Of a DNA stretch of 64,000 nucleotides, positions 1 to 10,679 are shown in pieces. Numbering within the stretch: position 1 is the stretch's first letter; each line of letters opens with the position of its first letter. Source of the DNA: Brachyhypopomus gauderio (lineage: Eukaryota > Chordata > Actinopteri > Gymnotiformes > Hypopomidae); the NCBI RefSeq assembly GCF_052324685.1, contig NC_135211.1, positions 11,189,414 through 11,253,413 of the forward strand, in the 5' to 3' direction. The notes below the pieces were generated by a model. The model worked only from the letters and a program-made list of their open reading frames with translations. It was not told the DNA's origin and ran no database searches. The position numbers and the translations under genes are program-made.

Positions 1-327
1 TTTGCTCTCGATTCATTATCGGCGCTTCACCGTCCACCGATTTGCATGAAGAAGCAGGTGATTTGCATGAGGAAGCAGGTGCATGTGACGTATGGTTACA
101 GTGAGCAGCTCCACGCCTCAGTGTCCAGGCACAGGCAGCCGGTTCACACCGTTCACATGAAGTTCCACACGCAACACTGTTGTTGTTTTCTTTTTATAAA
201 TCCGTCCGACGCAAAGAGGTTTCTTTTCAAACAGAAACCAGCCTGCTTTGCTCATGCAGAGAACTGTGCTGGACGTTAGCAACTGCACTCCATGTGAAAT
301 TATCAAAGAGCATGCAGAGACATGCTT

Positions 328-358
<31 letters not shown>

Positions 359-551
359 TACACACGCACGCACTTATCCCACACACTTGGCTGCTGCTCA
401 GATCATAATCATTAAAATGAACTTACGGCCTGGCACAACAGAATGTGGGTGTCAGTGTGTGACTTCAGTGTGTGTGACCGTAACAGCTCAAAGGAGTGAC
501 ATTTTGTACAGACCATAGTAAAGCTATTTCTCTCACTCTCACTCTCTCTCT

Positions 552-588
<37 letters not shown>

Positions 589-1558
589 CATGACTCTTTA
601 ACACATAAGCACCTCTCCGAAACCAAGTGTCCGACCGACCCTGGTGCTTTTTGGGCGTGATGCCCGTGCAGAACAATGTGGCCAGGTTTTCACTCTTGGC
701 TCCGTCTCCAATGTCCAGTCCAATCAGGGCGTCCTGCACTCAGCCGGTGTTACCTGCGCACCAGCCGCACAACATTACCTACGCTATACTACTGCGGGAC
801 AGCAGGACACACCAGCCACGCCAGAGCAATTAGCTTACACGTACGCAAAAGGCCAAATATCAGCAAAGACAACAGCCGTACAGCTTTATTATTCTGCTGA
901 TATGATATTAATAAAGTATATAAATAAGTTCAGCTTGCAAAGCAGTGACACTTATTGCATTTCTCAGTGTGCTAGCTCAGATGTATCGAGTTTCTGAAAG
1001 TAGGAGTGAAATCTACAACCTCCAAACGCAGCCACACAGCTCAGAGCTACAGAGGAGACTCACAGTCAGAGGGAACATGGGACATGATCAATGAGGAATT
1101 CACTCTCCGCACCTAAAGTGTTCGTATTTCAATCTCTTTCTCTTAACACACACCCACACACAAACACTTTCACACTCTCTTAATGAAACAAGAAACCGAT
1201 CCTGTCGAATGATGCAAATGTATCTGAGAGATTAGGATTAGTCTATTCCATTATACACATGCGCACATGAATAACACAGATTAACAAACTCATGTGCCAA
1301 CACACTCTCACACACATACACAACCAAACACACACTCTCATGCATACACCAAAATCCATCTCATTTGAGGAAGTGTTTGTTAAGACCCAGGGGACTGAAG
1401 AGACAATTTTCCACCACCCTATGCTATTTTTCAGTGTGTGTATGTTTGTGTGTATGTGTGTATGTGTGTGTGTGCACATATTACCCTTTAAGCTTGCTTT
1501 GGTTCTGAGTAAAACAGTAATGTGTCTCACAATACAAACATGCATGAGATCATACATG

Positions 1559-1560
<2 letters not shown>

Positions 1561-1633
<73 letters not shown>

Positions 1634-1700
1634 CGTGTGTGTGTATGCGTGTGTGTGTATGCGTGTGTGTGTATGCGTGTGTGTGTGTGTGTGTGTATGT
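1561..1700. repeat. (GT)n microsatellite, compound
   Basis: About 70 bases of uninterrupted GT, then GT interrupted by a regular TATGCG step at about 10-base spacing, ending near 1700. It produces long artificial Cys-Val or Thr-His open frames on both strands. Confidence 0.97.
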
Positions 1701-1996
1701 ATATGTCTCACGGCTTTAACTCTGCAGTATGTTTTGGGAGACAGCAGCGTGTCTAATGTGTAAACTCGGCCGAGTCCACTTCCTTCCAGAGCTGGTGTAT
1801 TTAGGGCTGTTCTGAGGTCAGTCAGAGGGAGCATTTCTCCACACACCTCCATGGCTCCAACTCCAAAGTGTCTCCTAGAAGCAGTGTAAGTGAGCGCCAA
1901 TACTCCTGCATGGCAAACTGTCACCACTACCCTCCATTACGCTTACATAACCACAGTCTTAGCACTGCCTCCAGGGTCTCGACGCAACGAGACAGG

Positions 1997-1997
<1 letters not shown>

Positions 1998-2043
<46 letters not shown>

Positions 2044-2106
2044 ACAGTAGCAAAGGCAGTTTTCAGGTACTGAAAAAGATGTGGGGGGGGGGGGGGGGGG
2101 GGGGGG
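1998..2106. repeat. (AC)n tract followed by a 24-base G run
   Basis: AC dinucleotides run from about 1998 to 2041. After 41 bases of unique sequence a pure G run of 24 occupies 2083-2106. The pairing of a CA/GT tract with a long G or C homopolymer recurs at 5820-5843 and 37827-37886. Confidence 0.95.
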
Positions 2107-2510
2107 TTATAAAACCCACAGAGGTCATTTCTCTGATGAATGGAGAACAGGTTGAGAAGGTCTCTGGGCGTCTTCTGCCTGCTGCGATCACCGCACATGT
2201 CCTTGGGCTCCGTCACCACAGCGCTGATTGGTGTGAAGCTTCATCCGCTACCCAGGAGGGCGTCTGAACCATCTTCTCTCCTTCTGTTCATCTCGGCGGT
2301 AGATCCCGCCGGCGGCAGGTAGGCAGGCCCGACCCGCCGCTGCTCTTCCCGAGCGGGACATCTGTGCATGCTGCAGCAGGCTGTGTTTTGACTGCCACCA
2401 CCAAGCCCCAAACCGCAAACAATCGCACGGCAGCAGGACGCCCACCTGAGCGAGAGACGTCGGCCCGCAGATCTGGCTCAGAGATCAGACCACCCTATGC
2501 TACTGCTCTG

Positions 2511-2601
2511 TGTGTGTGTGTGCATGTGTGTGTGTGTGCGTGTGCGTGTGTGTGTGTGCGTGCGTGCATGTGTGTGTGTGCGTGTGTGTGTGTGCGTGTG
2601 T
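2511..2601. repeat. Imperfect (GT)n microsatellite
   Basis: GT-rich tract interrupted by GCGTGC and GCATGT steps, low complexity throughout. Confidence 0.93.
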
Positions 2602-3088
2602 GAGAATGCACTGACTGCATTACTTTGAAGTCACAAGACTGAATTTCATTCGCTCAATTCATTTAATTAATTATTTATTTTTATTGAGCCTTTAATTTAT
2701 CCAGGCAAGTCATTACGATCATGTTGTTATTTACCATGGCAACAGAGAACAAGTGGAATAAAATGAATCGATGGCAATGCAACACACCAACCAAAGAAAG
2801 TCAGTGTTAGTGTGTTGTGATGCAGTTAGAAGTGAAGACAGAAACAGACTTGTAACCCTACAGATACACTCTTCCTATTGTAAAATGTCAGTTATGCTTG
2901 TGATAGAAAAGTGAAATAAATTTGAAATAATAGTGCAAAGCAGAATGATCCTACAAGAAAAGTGATTTCTCCCATTTTAATTTGCTGGCAACCAACAGCT
3001 GATCCACTCACGTCAGATTACAAATGGTGGAGGACCATTACAGAAGTCACCATTCTGCACCAGCGTGGAGGAACGGTTCCCTGAACAC

Positions 3089-3218
3089 TCGTCCAGTGAT
3101 CCGTCCCCTCTCCCCGTGATCCGTCCCCTCGTCCAGTGATCCGTCCCCTCGTCCAGTGATCCGTCCCCTCGTCCAGTGATCCGTCCCCTCTCTCCGTGTC
3201 CGTCCCCTCTCTCCGTGC
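3089..3218. repeat. 20-bp minisatellite
   Basis: About six tandem copies of a 20-bp unit with core GATCCGTCCCCTC. The central copies read GTCCAGTGATCCGTCCCCTC and the flanking copies diverge. Confidence 0.93.
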
Positions 3219-3970
3219 CACAGTATTGATCACATTGATTTCTTAGAGAAACACGAGATGCTCCATTCACACACACGTAAACAGAAGGAGGGCATTCGGA
3301 AGCCCATGTATTGTTACAGAGCCCGCGCAAACGTCCCCGACCACCGGGGGCACTGCTGCCAGCGCCCCCTGCGTTGGCTGACGGGACGTGCCAACATCTG
3401 CGGCCAGAGACGCCATATGACCTGCTCACTCCACAACCATCTCCAAGGTGACCGGCGCCAGGGTGACCGGACTCAGACAGCAGGGCCCTCGCTGGGCAGC
3501 TGCTCCAAGCCCCGCCCCCTCTGAGGGGTTCTGGCTATCCACGTTTCTGCCAACCACAAGGTGGGTGGAGATGGCATTGGTGGGCGGGGCTGCAGCAGGT
3601 AGAGAGTTGAGAGACTCGCTAACTGGAAGACGGTTGTATGGCACAGACAGTGGGCACGGACCCCTGAGGTCTGTACCACTGCCAGTCTGGTATGACTGAC
3701 ACCAGCCCAGGCTGGCAGACATCACAGATGAAGAAAAACCTCAAGTTTCCCGTTACCGCACATGAAGCACTACAGCCTATAGGTTCTGGTCATAAGTCTC
3801 CCTGCACTGGGCTGTAATGGAAAAGCATGCAGTACACGGTCAGGCCCTCTCCACCACACAAGCTACTCTGTTAGATTGCACTGCCATGTGTCCATAAGTC
3901 ACTGGCTGTCTAGTGCATGTGCACACGAATCCTGCACAGACAACAAACTGGCACATGTGTGCACAGACAC

Positions 3971-3973
3971 GCG

Positions 3974-4022
<49 letters not shown>
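3971..4022. repeat. (CG)n(CA)n microsatellite
   Basis: A short alternating CG stretch runs directly into a CA tract of about 40 bases. Such alternating purine-pyrimidine sequence can in general adopt Z-DNA. Confidence 0.95.
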
Positions 4023-4026
<4 letters not shown>

Positions 4027-4443
4027 AGGATTGCTTCCCTGAATAACACCTATGAGGCCTTTATGTTTGCCCATCTCCATTAATGCTGAAAGACATCCTT
4101 TAACTTGTTTATCTTAGCAGTTCCTCCTGCTGTGAAATCGTTACTTTAACACACACCCTGCTCACCTCACCTCACCTTCTGCTCTCCAACACAATCACTT
4201 AACCGAAAGCCAAGAGGATCGAGTTCCTGGTCCACGAGCCCAGACTGAGGTAGACTACAGCTCCCAGAAGGCCGTTCTGTGGCCGATGGCTGAGAAGGCC
4301 CTGCAAGATGGGATTACAAAGACCTAAAGAGTGTTCTGTACACGGTGTAGTCATGCACTGGCAGGCTGGGGGAGCGAGAGTGCCTAGCGTGCAACTTTAA
4401 ACGAGAGGGATAACAGCCTGCTAGATAAACCACGGGTTAACCC

Positions 4444-4502
4444 CAGGGGGCGGGGGTGAGAGGGGCGGGGGTGAGAGGGGCGGGGGTGAGAGGGGCGGGG
4501 TA
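4444..4502. repeat. 16-bp G-rich minisatellite
   Basis: Nearly four copies of a 16-bp unit GGGGCGGGGGTGAGAG. On the plus strand it is G-rich with spaced G4-G5 runs. Confidence 0.92.
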
Positions 4503-4665
4503 ACCGTGACACTGTGTCAGAGGGGTGGTGGCTGTCGAAATGGAACAGAAGTGAGGATGTGCTAGACAAAGAGACACACAGAGAGATGGGTGCAAATTGT
4601 GCTTGGATGAGTTTATGGATGTGTGTGTGTGTGTGTGTGTGTGTATCCATGTATGCATACATCTA

Positions 4666-5366
4666 CAGTGAGGATAATTATTTGAACGCCCTGTGACTTT
4701 GCAAGTTCTCTCACTTAGAAATCGTGGAGGGGTCTGAGATTTTCATCTTAGGTGAATGTCCACTGTGAGGGACATAAAAAAGATGGAAAAAGATCAACTT
4801 GGAGCAATTATTAGAAAATGGAAGAAGCTAAACATGACTGCCACCGTCACTCTCCCTCTGACTGGGGCCCCATGCAAGATCTCACCTCGTGGCGTAGCAG
4901 TGATCCTAAGAAAGGTGAGGAATCAGCCCAGAAATACATTGGAGGAGCTGCTCAATGACCTGAGAGCTGAGAGCTGGCACCACTGTTTCCAAGGTTACTG
5001 TGGGTAACACACTAAGACGTCATAGTTTAAAGTCATGTATGGCACGGAAGGTTCCCCTGCTTAAATCAGCACATGTCCAGGCCCGTCTTAAGTTTGACCA
5101 TGACCATTTGGATGATCCAGAGGAGTCATGGGAGAAAGTTCTGTGGTCAGATGAGACCAAAATAGAATTTTTTGGTCTTAATTCCACTTGCCGTGTTTGG
5201 AGGACAAAGAATGATGAGTACCATCCCAAAAACACCGTCCCTACTGTGAAGCATGGGGTGGAAGCATCAGGCTTTGATTTTCACAGGTGTTCAAATACTT
5301 ATTTGGACCCTTCCATGATTTCTAAGTGGGAGAACTTGTAAAGTCACAGGGTGATTTTTCTCACTG
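4666..5366 (+). mobile_element. Tc1/mariner-like transposon, internally deleted
   Basis: A 701-bp copy flanked by TA on both sides (4664-4665 and 5367-5368), as expected for Tc1/mariner. The left end starts CAGTGAGGATAATTATTTG and the right end, read on the other strand, starts CAGTGAGAAAAATCACCCTG. Both then share a segment like TGACTTTGCAAGTTCTC and CACTTAGAAATC, so the TIRs are diverged but recognisable. It contains transposase remnants on the plus strand. Full elements of this group are usually 1.2-1.6 kb, so this is a non-autonomous deletion derivative. Confidence 0.93.
4756..5341 (+). pseudogene. Tc1-like transposase remnant
   Basis: Two frames cover parts of a Tc1 transposase. The first (4756-5007) resembles the N-terminal DNA-binding region, with the motif IIRKWKKLN. 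The second (5000-5341) resembles the start of the catalytic domain, with KVLWSDETKIEFFGLN, which holds the first catalytic Asp, and then TVPTVKHG. The protein then runs straight into the right TIR, so the remaining DDE residues are missing. The reading frame shifts near 5000. It cannot encode an active transposase. Confidence 0.92.
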
Positions 5367-5819
5367 TATATGAGCATGTGTGTGTAAGAGAAGAATTTCC
5401 CTGCATTGTGGAAGCATAATAGCACACACAAGATATACCAACTGTCTCCTCCACCAGCTTCAACCAGTTAAAAGATCTCGTCTCGTTAATGATAAAGGCA
5501 CAGAGCAAGCACTGGGTTTATGCAGACCCACACATGCACACACCCACACACAACAACAACAACAACAACACACCCCTATTCCACATCACAGGAAGGACAT
5601 GACTGCATCAAACGGAGTCCTTCACAGAAAACAGAGGATCCTTTCAGCAGTCTTGCTGTGAGGTGCTGACAAAGCACGACATGCACGGACTCAAAACATA
5701 AACACACGGAGCCAACGCGTAAACAGACCACGAGACAGCGAGGTGAAGGACCAGGACAACAATTTAAGGAAATGCACAATACAGAAAAAGAACCAAGTGC
5801 AGACATTTAGAGGAAACAA

Positions 5820-5896
5820 CCCCCCCCCCCCCCCCCCCCCCCCATACACGCACACACACGCATGACATGCGCACACACACGCACGCGCACACACAA
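5820..5896. repeat. 24-base C run and (CA)n
   Basis: Pure C run at 5820-5843 followed by an interrupted CA/CG tract to about 5896. Confidence 0.95.
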
Positions 5897-6000
5897 CTCC
5901 ATGGAAGGAGTCTCAGGAAAGTCCCAGTGGGCAGGTTCAATAGCTCCTCTCACTGCCTGTGTCAAAGTCAGACTGCCATTGAGTTAATGTAAAGCATAGC

Positions 6001-6002
<2 letters not shown>

Positions 6003-6079
<77 letters not shown>

Positions 6080-6107
6080 ACATGTGTGTGCGTGTGTGTG
6101 TGTGTGC
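6003..6107. repeat. (TG)n microsatellite
   Basis: Pure TG from 6003 to 6076, then interrupted TG/CG to about 6107. Confidence 0.97.
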
Positions 6108-6411
6108 AGAGAGAGAGAATAGGAGAAATAAAACAAATAAAGCATTCAAGCAGTATATGTGAGTGATTGAGTGTTTAAAAAGAACACACAATTATTCTAC
6201 TGGATCTCTTTCTATAAATATGCCTGAACCCAACACCTAAAGCCAAACCCCTAAACCCAAAAATCTGCCATTTTGTCTGAAGATGTTTGGCTTATGTAAG
6301 CGGATACCAGGGTTAGTCAGCTTTAAGCTACGCATTAGCCCCAAACCATCAAACATTAAGAAGCACGCCACAGGCAGACAGTAATTAAGCTCTACGCAAA
6401 ACACACCGCTA

Positions 6412-6415
<4 letters not shown>

Positions 6416-6461
<46 letters not shown>
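6416..6461. repeat. (CA)n microsatellite
   Basis: About 23 CA units without interruption. Confidence 0.97.
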
Positions 6462-6463
<2 letters not shown>

Positions 6464-7312
6464 TACTCTCGACTCCCTAGCCCTGCTCAGGCTGGCTAAC
6501 TTGGCTCCGTAGCCCAGGACGACGTCCTCGGAGCCAGGGGGGACAAAGGAGACCTTCTCCTCAGTTAGGTTATCCGCAGCTCCTCCCTGGGGGACAACCT
6601 ACCAGATTAGCTAAATGCCAACTCTGCATATGCAGTGGAGGTTTGAGGTGTGTGCGTGTGTGTGTGTGTGTGTCTGTCTACTGTGGGGAGTCTACTGTGC
6701 TGGTTTAAGTGCCAGCTAAATAGTCCGTCAGACGCATGCACACAAAAGTACGAACACACACACACTTCTCTCTCTCTAAATGTAATGTTTGTTACATTGG
6801 TTCAAGGTGAGAAGGTGAACCGCTACCTTCAGTGTGAATGGCCGTCTCCCGCCTCCCAGACTACTACCGGTGACTCCATCAGCATCTCCACCCACACTTA
6901 CACCTCCTCTCCCTCCCCGGCACATCGCACGGCTCCAAGATGCGGCTCTGTAAGCACGTAAGCTTCTTAGTACAAGAAAGGGTTTAATTAGCGTCTGCTC
7001 GCCCAGCTTCTAAAGACCTGCCCTAATTGTCCTCTACCTGCAGGGCAACACGAGGGCCCACGAAGGTGAGCTCTGGGCAGCCCTGCACCGCACCAGTCAT
7101 GCCAGTCGTACCAGTCATGCCAGTCATGCATTGTGAAGAGCCAATAATGAGCTTCCACAGAGAGCCACGCCCATGGCCAGAAGCCACACCCTTTGCCTCA
7201 TCCTGCCTTCTACCCCCGTTCAAAACCTGGCTGGGAAAAGTGGGTGTCTGGGGGGAAGGGTCAGGACCAGTGGGGAATAGCAGTGGCCAGCAGCAGACAT
7301 AGTCCAGCCAGA

Positions 7313-7366
7313 TTGCGCACATAGTCCAAAATCACTTATGTATCTACAAAAGAGATTTTGACAGAC
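7313..7366 (+). repeat. Dispersed 54-bp direct repeat, copy 1
   Basis: Matches 9200-9253 at about 50 of 54 bases. The common core is CATAGTCCAAAATCACTTA followed by GTATCTACAAAA. Sequence on either side does not match between copies. Confidence 0.85.
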
Positions 7367-8434
7367 GGGGGGGTTCAAGAGGCCAGAGTAGAGGCGCCTC
7401 GCTGAAGAATCACAGGATCACAGCACGTGGCCACGTCCGCAGGCCTCTGGACCCCAGCAGCCGAGCGTGACGGCGGGAGAAAGCCCCCCGATGGCACAGA
7501 TCTGAATTTCCAATAAGAAGGGCCTCATTGAAACGCACCGAACCTTCAAAAGCTGCAAAAACGGGCCACTGTCAGCAAAACAGTTGAGAGAGGAGGAGAG
7601 CGCAGCACCAGGGACGCTTCAGATCAATTAAAAGACAGCGGGGGATGCGGCCCTGCGTCTGCAGAGCAGTCCCTCTGTGAGAAAGACACGTGTTTCAGAA
7701 GGATAAGCTTGGAATTACGGCTAGCTATCAAAATGTTTTAACACATTACAACATCAGCGCAAGAATACATCTGTCTGTGTAGACCCAGGCCAAAAAGCAC
7801 ATGAACACACGCTTCCATTAATATACAGTTGTTACATCGCTGTTTTAATGTGTGCTTCCTAGCCTCATCTAAAAGCATCCATCTTTGAGTGTGTGAGACA
7901 GTAGCTGTTCAGTCTCCTGAGGGGTTGCCACCTGGTTCCAGACTGTAGCAATGATTCCCTGACTGTTCTGCCCTTCTGCCCCCTGTCTCACTGCCCCCCT
8001 GTCTCACTGCCCCCCTGTGCCACACTGTCTGTGGGAGGCTGTAAACGTATCACAGCTGTGCATCTCTGTCATCTGTTTATTCACTCAGACATGACTGTAT
8101 GTGTGTATCCCTAATAAAATGTTCACACACACACACACACACACACATACACACACACATCTGTGTGTCCTCTACGCTACGGCACACTGACAATTAACAA
8201 AACCTTCTTCTTTGTCTACTTGCAGTCAGAGCTAAATGTTTATTTTTATTCTGTTGCCCTTTTGACACTGAGAGAGAGACACTTCCTGCTCACTCACTCA
8301 CTCACTCTCTCTTTGTCTCCCTCTTTCTCTCTCCGTCCCTCCCTTCCCCTTTTCTAACAACTGCTCTTTTCATCCTCACTCGGCAGTGGAGTCTAAAAGA
8401 ATAGCATCTAATCAACCAGGACATCATGGATTGA

Positions 8435-8443
8435 CTCTCGCTC

Positions 8444-8497
<54 letters not shown>

Positions 8498-8505
8498 TCC
8501 CTCTC
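8435..8505. repeat. (CT)n tract
   Basis: Pyrimidine tract of CT with occasional CCCTCT interruptions on the plus strand. A related (CACT)n stretch lies at 8290-8306. Confidence 0.95.
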
Positions 8506-9199
8506 TCCCCATATCTCGTTCCCCTACCTCACCGAGTTAAAGACAGGAGAGGTGACTTAACACCAGCGTTCAAAACGAGTGCAGCCGGGGTCCTGGAGCC
8601 AGTCGTGGTGGCTGCTGTTGGTGTGGGCAGAGCTGGTCACTGAGCATCCTCCATTAGGCTACTGAAGGCTACAGCCTACTGTAGATGTACTCTACAGGAA
8701 AGATTAGTGACACTAATGGGTCACAAAAACATAACCTTGAGCCCTCTAAACCTTACTTCCTGTACAGTGCACTCCACTCCCCGAAATGACACAGAATGTG
8801 CAGCATTGTCAGATCACTGGCAGTATTTCAGTACCGAACCACCAGAGGACACAGGGTTTCTACAGAGCACTACTGATGCTTCTTCAGGAAATAATCCTCC
8901 ACTGTTTTAAAGAAAGAACCCCAGCTCGAAATGCCATGCTTGGCAGATACTTGCACATAAACTTGTGTTTTTGTATTAGACTCGGTTGGCCAACGGCCCT
9001 GACACGAGCACGGCTGGATGTCAGAGGCGCCTCTGGTGCCTGCTTTTGGAGAAAGCTTTGGTAGGCGGAGCTTTGTGAACACTCGGGGCAAGCTCCGCCC
9101 ATCCTGCCCCCAAAGCAGACGAGATGACAATGCTACAGCAACAGGAAGCAGCACTGAGGAGTGGTTCCGGGGCGCGTGGCCAAGGGGAAGTCATGCTGC

Positions 9200-9253
9200 T
9201 TGCACACATAGTCCAAAATCACTTACGTATCTACAAAATAGATTTCGACAGAC
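9200..9253 (+). repeat. Dispersed 54-bp direct repeat, copy 2
   Basis: Second copy of the 7313-7366 sequence, same orientation, with about four substitutions. Confidence 0.85.
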
Positions 9254-10288
9254 AACACACTGTGCCACAAGACATATTACAAAGCATAAAAAAAAGAAGT
9301 GTCACCACCCCCCGTAGACCACCAAAAATGGTTTGTCCCATATACAGAGTAATGAACCACTGAATGGCTTGTTTATTCTTCAACTTCATTATCATTTGAT
9401 TTGGTATAGCCCAGAGTGGTCACTGTTTCAAATATAGCTTTGAGGTTTGTCAGGGCTACAAACACATTTACATATTCTTTTATTGTCCCTTTTTTTCTTA
9501 CAGCACCACTCCATACACGGAGCGTAGCATGAAGATTACGAAACAGTCAACTATATACTGCAGTGCACACGTCTGGTGCACCTCAGCACTGATCTGAAAA
9601 CATTCGCACGATTTCTTCCCTCTAACGGTTAAGGCTGGAGTCTTGCATTCAGCCTGGTTCTAGGTCAGCATTAAAAAAACGAGAACTCACAGGGCACCGA
9701 AGGGCCTCAACATGTGACTTCAATGAGGAAATAAAGGGCACGTCAGTAAAGCCACCATGAAGCCCCTAATCAAGCGGAGATCTTAACAAGCTCAAATCCT
9801 TCACGCTTTGCCCCTGCGGCCTTGAGGAAGGGGGCCATTCCCATAACTACAGCCATTATGAGGCTGGTTCCCACACAAATCCACCTCTTAAAACCAGCTC
9901 CCCCAAGGTCACCCCACAAATTCTCCGTCTGGCCCAAGTGAAGTTCATACCGCGTCAGAAGGAAACAGACCGGACATATAAACAGGACATACATTTTTCA
10001 AACAGACAGCCCCCTGCCCTTACCACTGAAATGCGGCATCAGTCAAATTTGGCCATTTGGCAACTATTAGGCTCTGTGTCATAGCACGAGGTTATTTTAG
10101 CAACATATGATTATACATTGTAGGCAATTCCCAATAGAATCATGAGATACACTTTATCTCTGGTCTCCAGAGACATTTTGTGAAGATAGAGAAGAGTCTC
10201 ACGCACACACAGTGTCTGAAACTATAGACAACCATCCCCCATCACTCTTAAATCATCAGCACTTCCCTCCAAATACATTTATTCCCGG

Positions 10289-10358
10289 TGTCTGGGTATA
10301 GATGCACTGTGTCTGGGTATAGATGCACTGTGTCTGGGTATAGATGCACTGTGTCTGG
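10289..10358. repeat. 21-bp minisatellite
   Basis: Three exact copies of the 21-bp unit TGTCTGGGTATAGATGCACT plus G, followed by a 7-base partial copy. Confidence 0.95.
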
Positions 10359-10407
10359 TCAAGTCAACACATTCTGGAGAACCTCTTGTGTACAGAGTGA
10401 AGAAGGT

Positions 10408-10672
10408 AGGACGCACACACGCGCACACACACGCGCACACACACAGACCTACACACACGCACACACACAGACACACACGCGCACGCACACAGACGTACAC
10501 ACAGACGTACACACATGCGCACACACACACACAGACGTACACATGCGCACACACACACAGACGTACACACGCGCACACACACACACACAGACGTACACAC
10601 ACAGGCACACAGACATACACACACAGGCACACAGACATACACACACAGGCACACAGACATACACACAGACTC
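10408..10672. repeat. Complex CA-rich tandem repeat
   Basis: About 265 bases of CA with regularly spaced CAGACGTACACACG and CAGGCACACAGACATA steps, forming a degenerate higher-order array of units of roughly 20 bases. The long open frames on both strands here are repeat artefacts. Confidence 0.95.
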
Positions 10673-10679
10673 CGATACT

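Larger units (their letters stand above)
1..4663. other. Left flank, no recognisable gene
   Basis: Non-coding as far as can be seen. The stretch is dominated by CA/GT microsatellites (328-355, 554-587, 1561-1700, 1998-2041, 2511-2601, 3971-4022, 4620-4644), a 24-base G run and two small minisatellites, all listed separately. Open frames here are mostly translated CA repeats. A minus-strand patch at 640-740 has a coding-like look but no known homology (see findings). Confidence 0.6.
5367..10262. other. Intergenic, no recognisable gene
   Basis: No protein or RNA gene was recognised. It contains microsatellites (listed), an 18-bp C-rich repeat near 7978-8020, a 54-bp sequence present twice (7313-7366 and 9200-9253), and one minus-strand open patch near 6480-6600 with coding-like composition (see findings). 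Confidence 0.5.

Noticed and set aside
1959..2219. Minus-strand frame containing TEPKDMCGDRSRQKTPRDL
   Set aside because: Looked protein-like, but acceptor and donor are poor and the frame runs into the 24-base G/C run.
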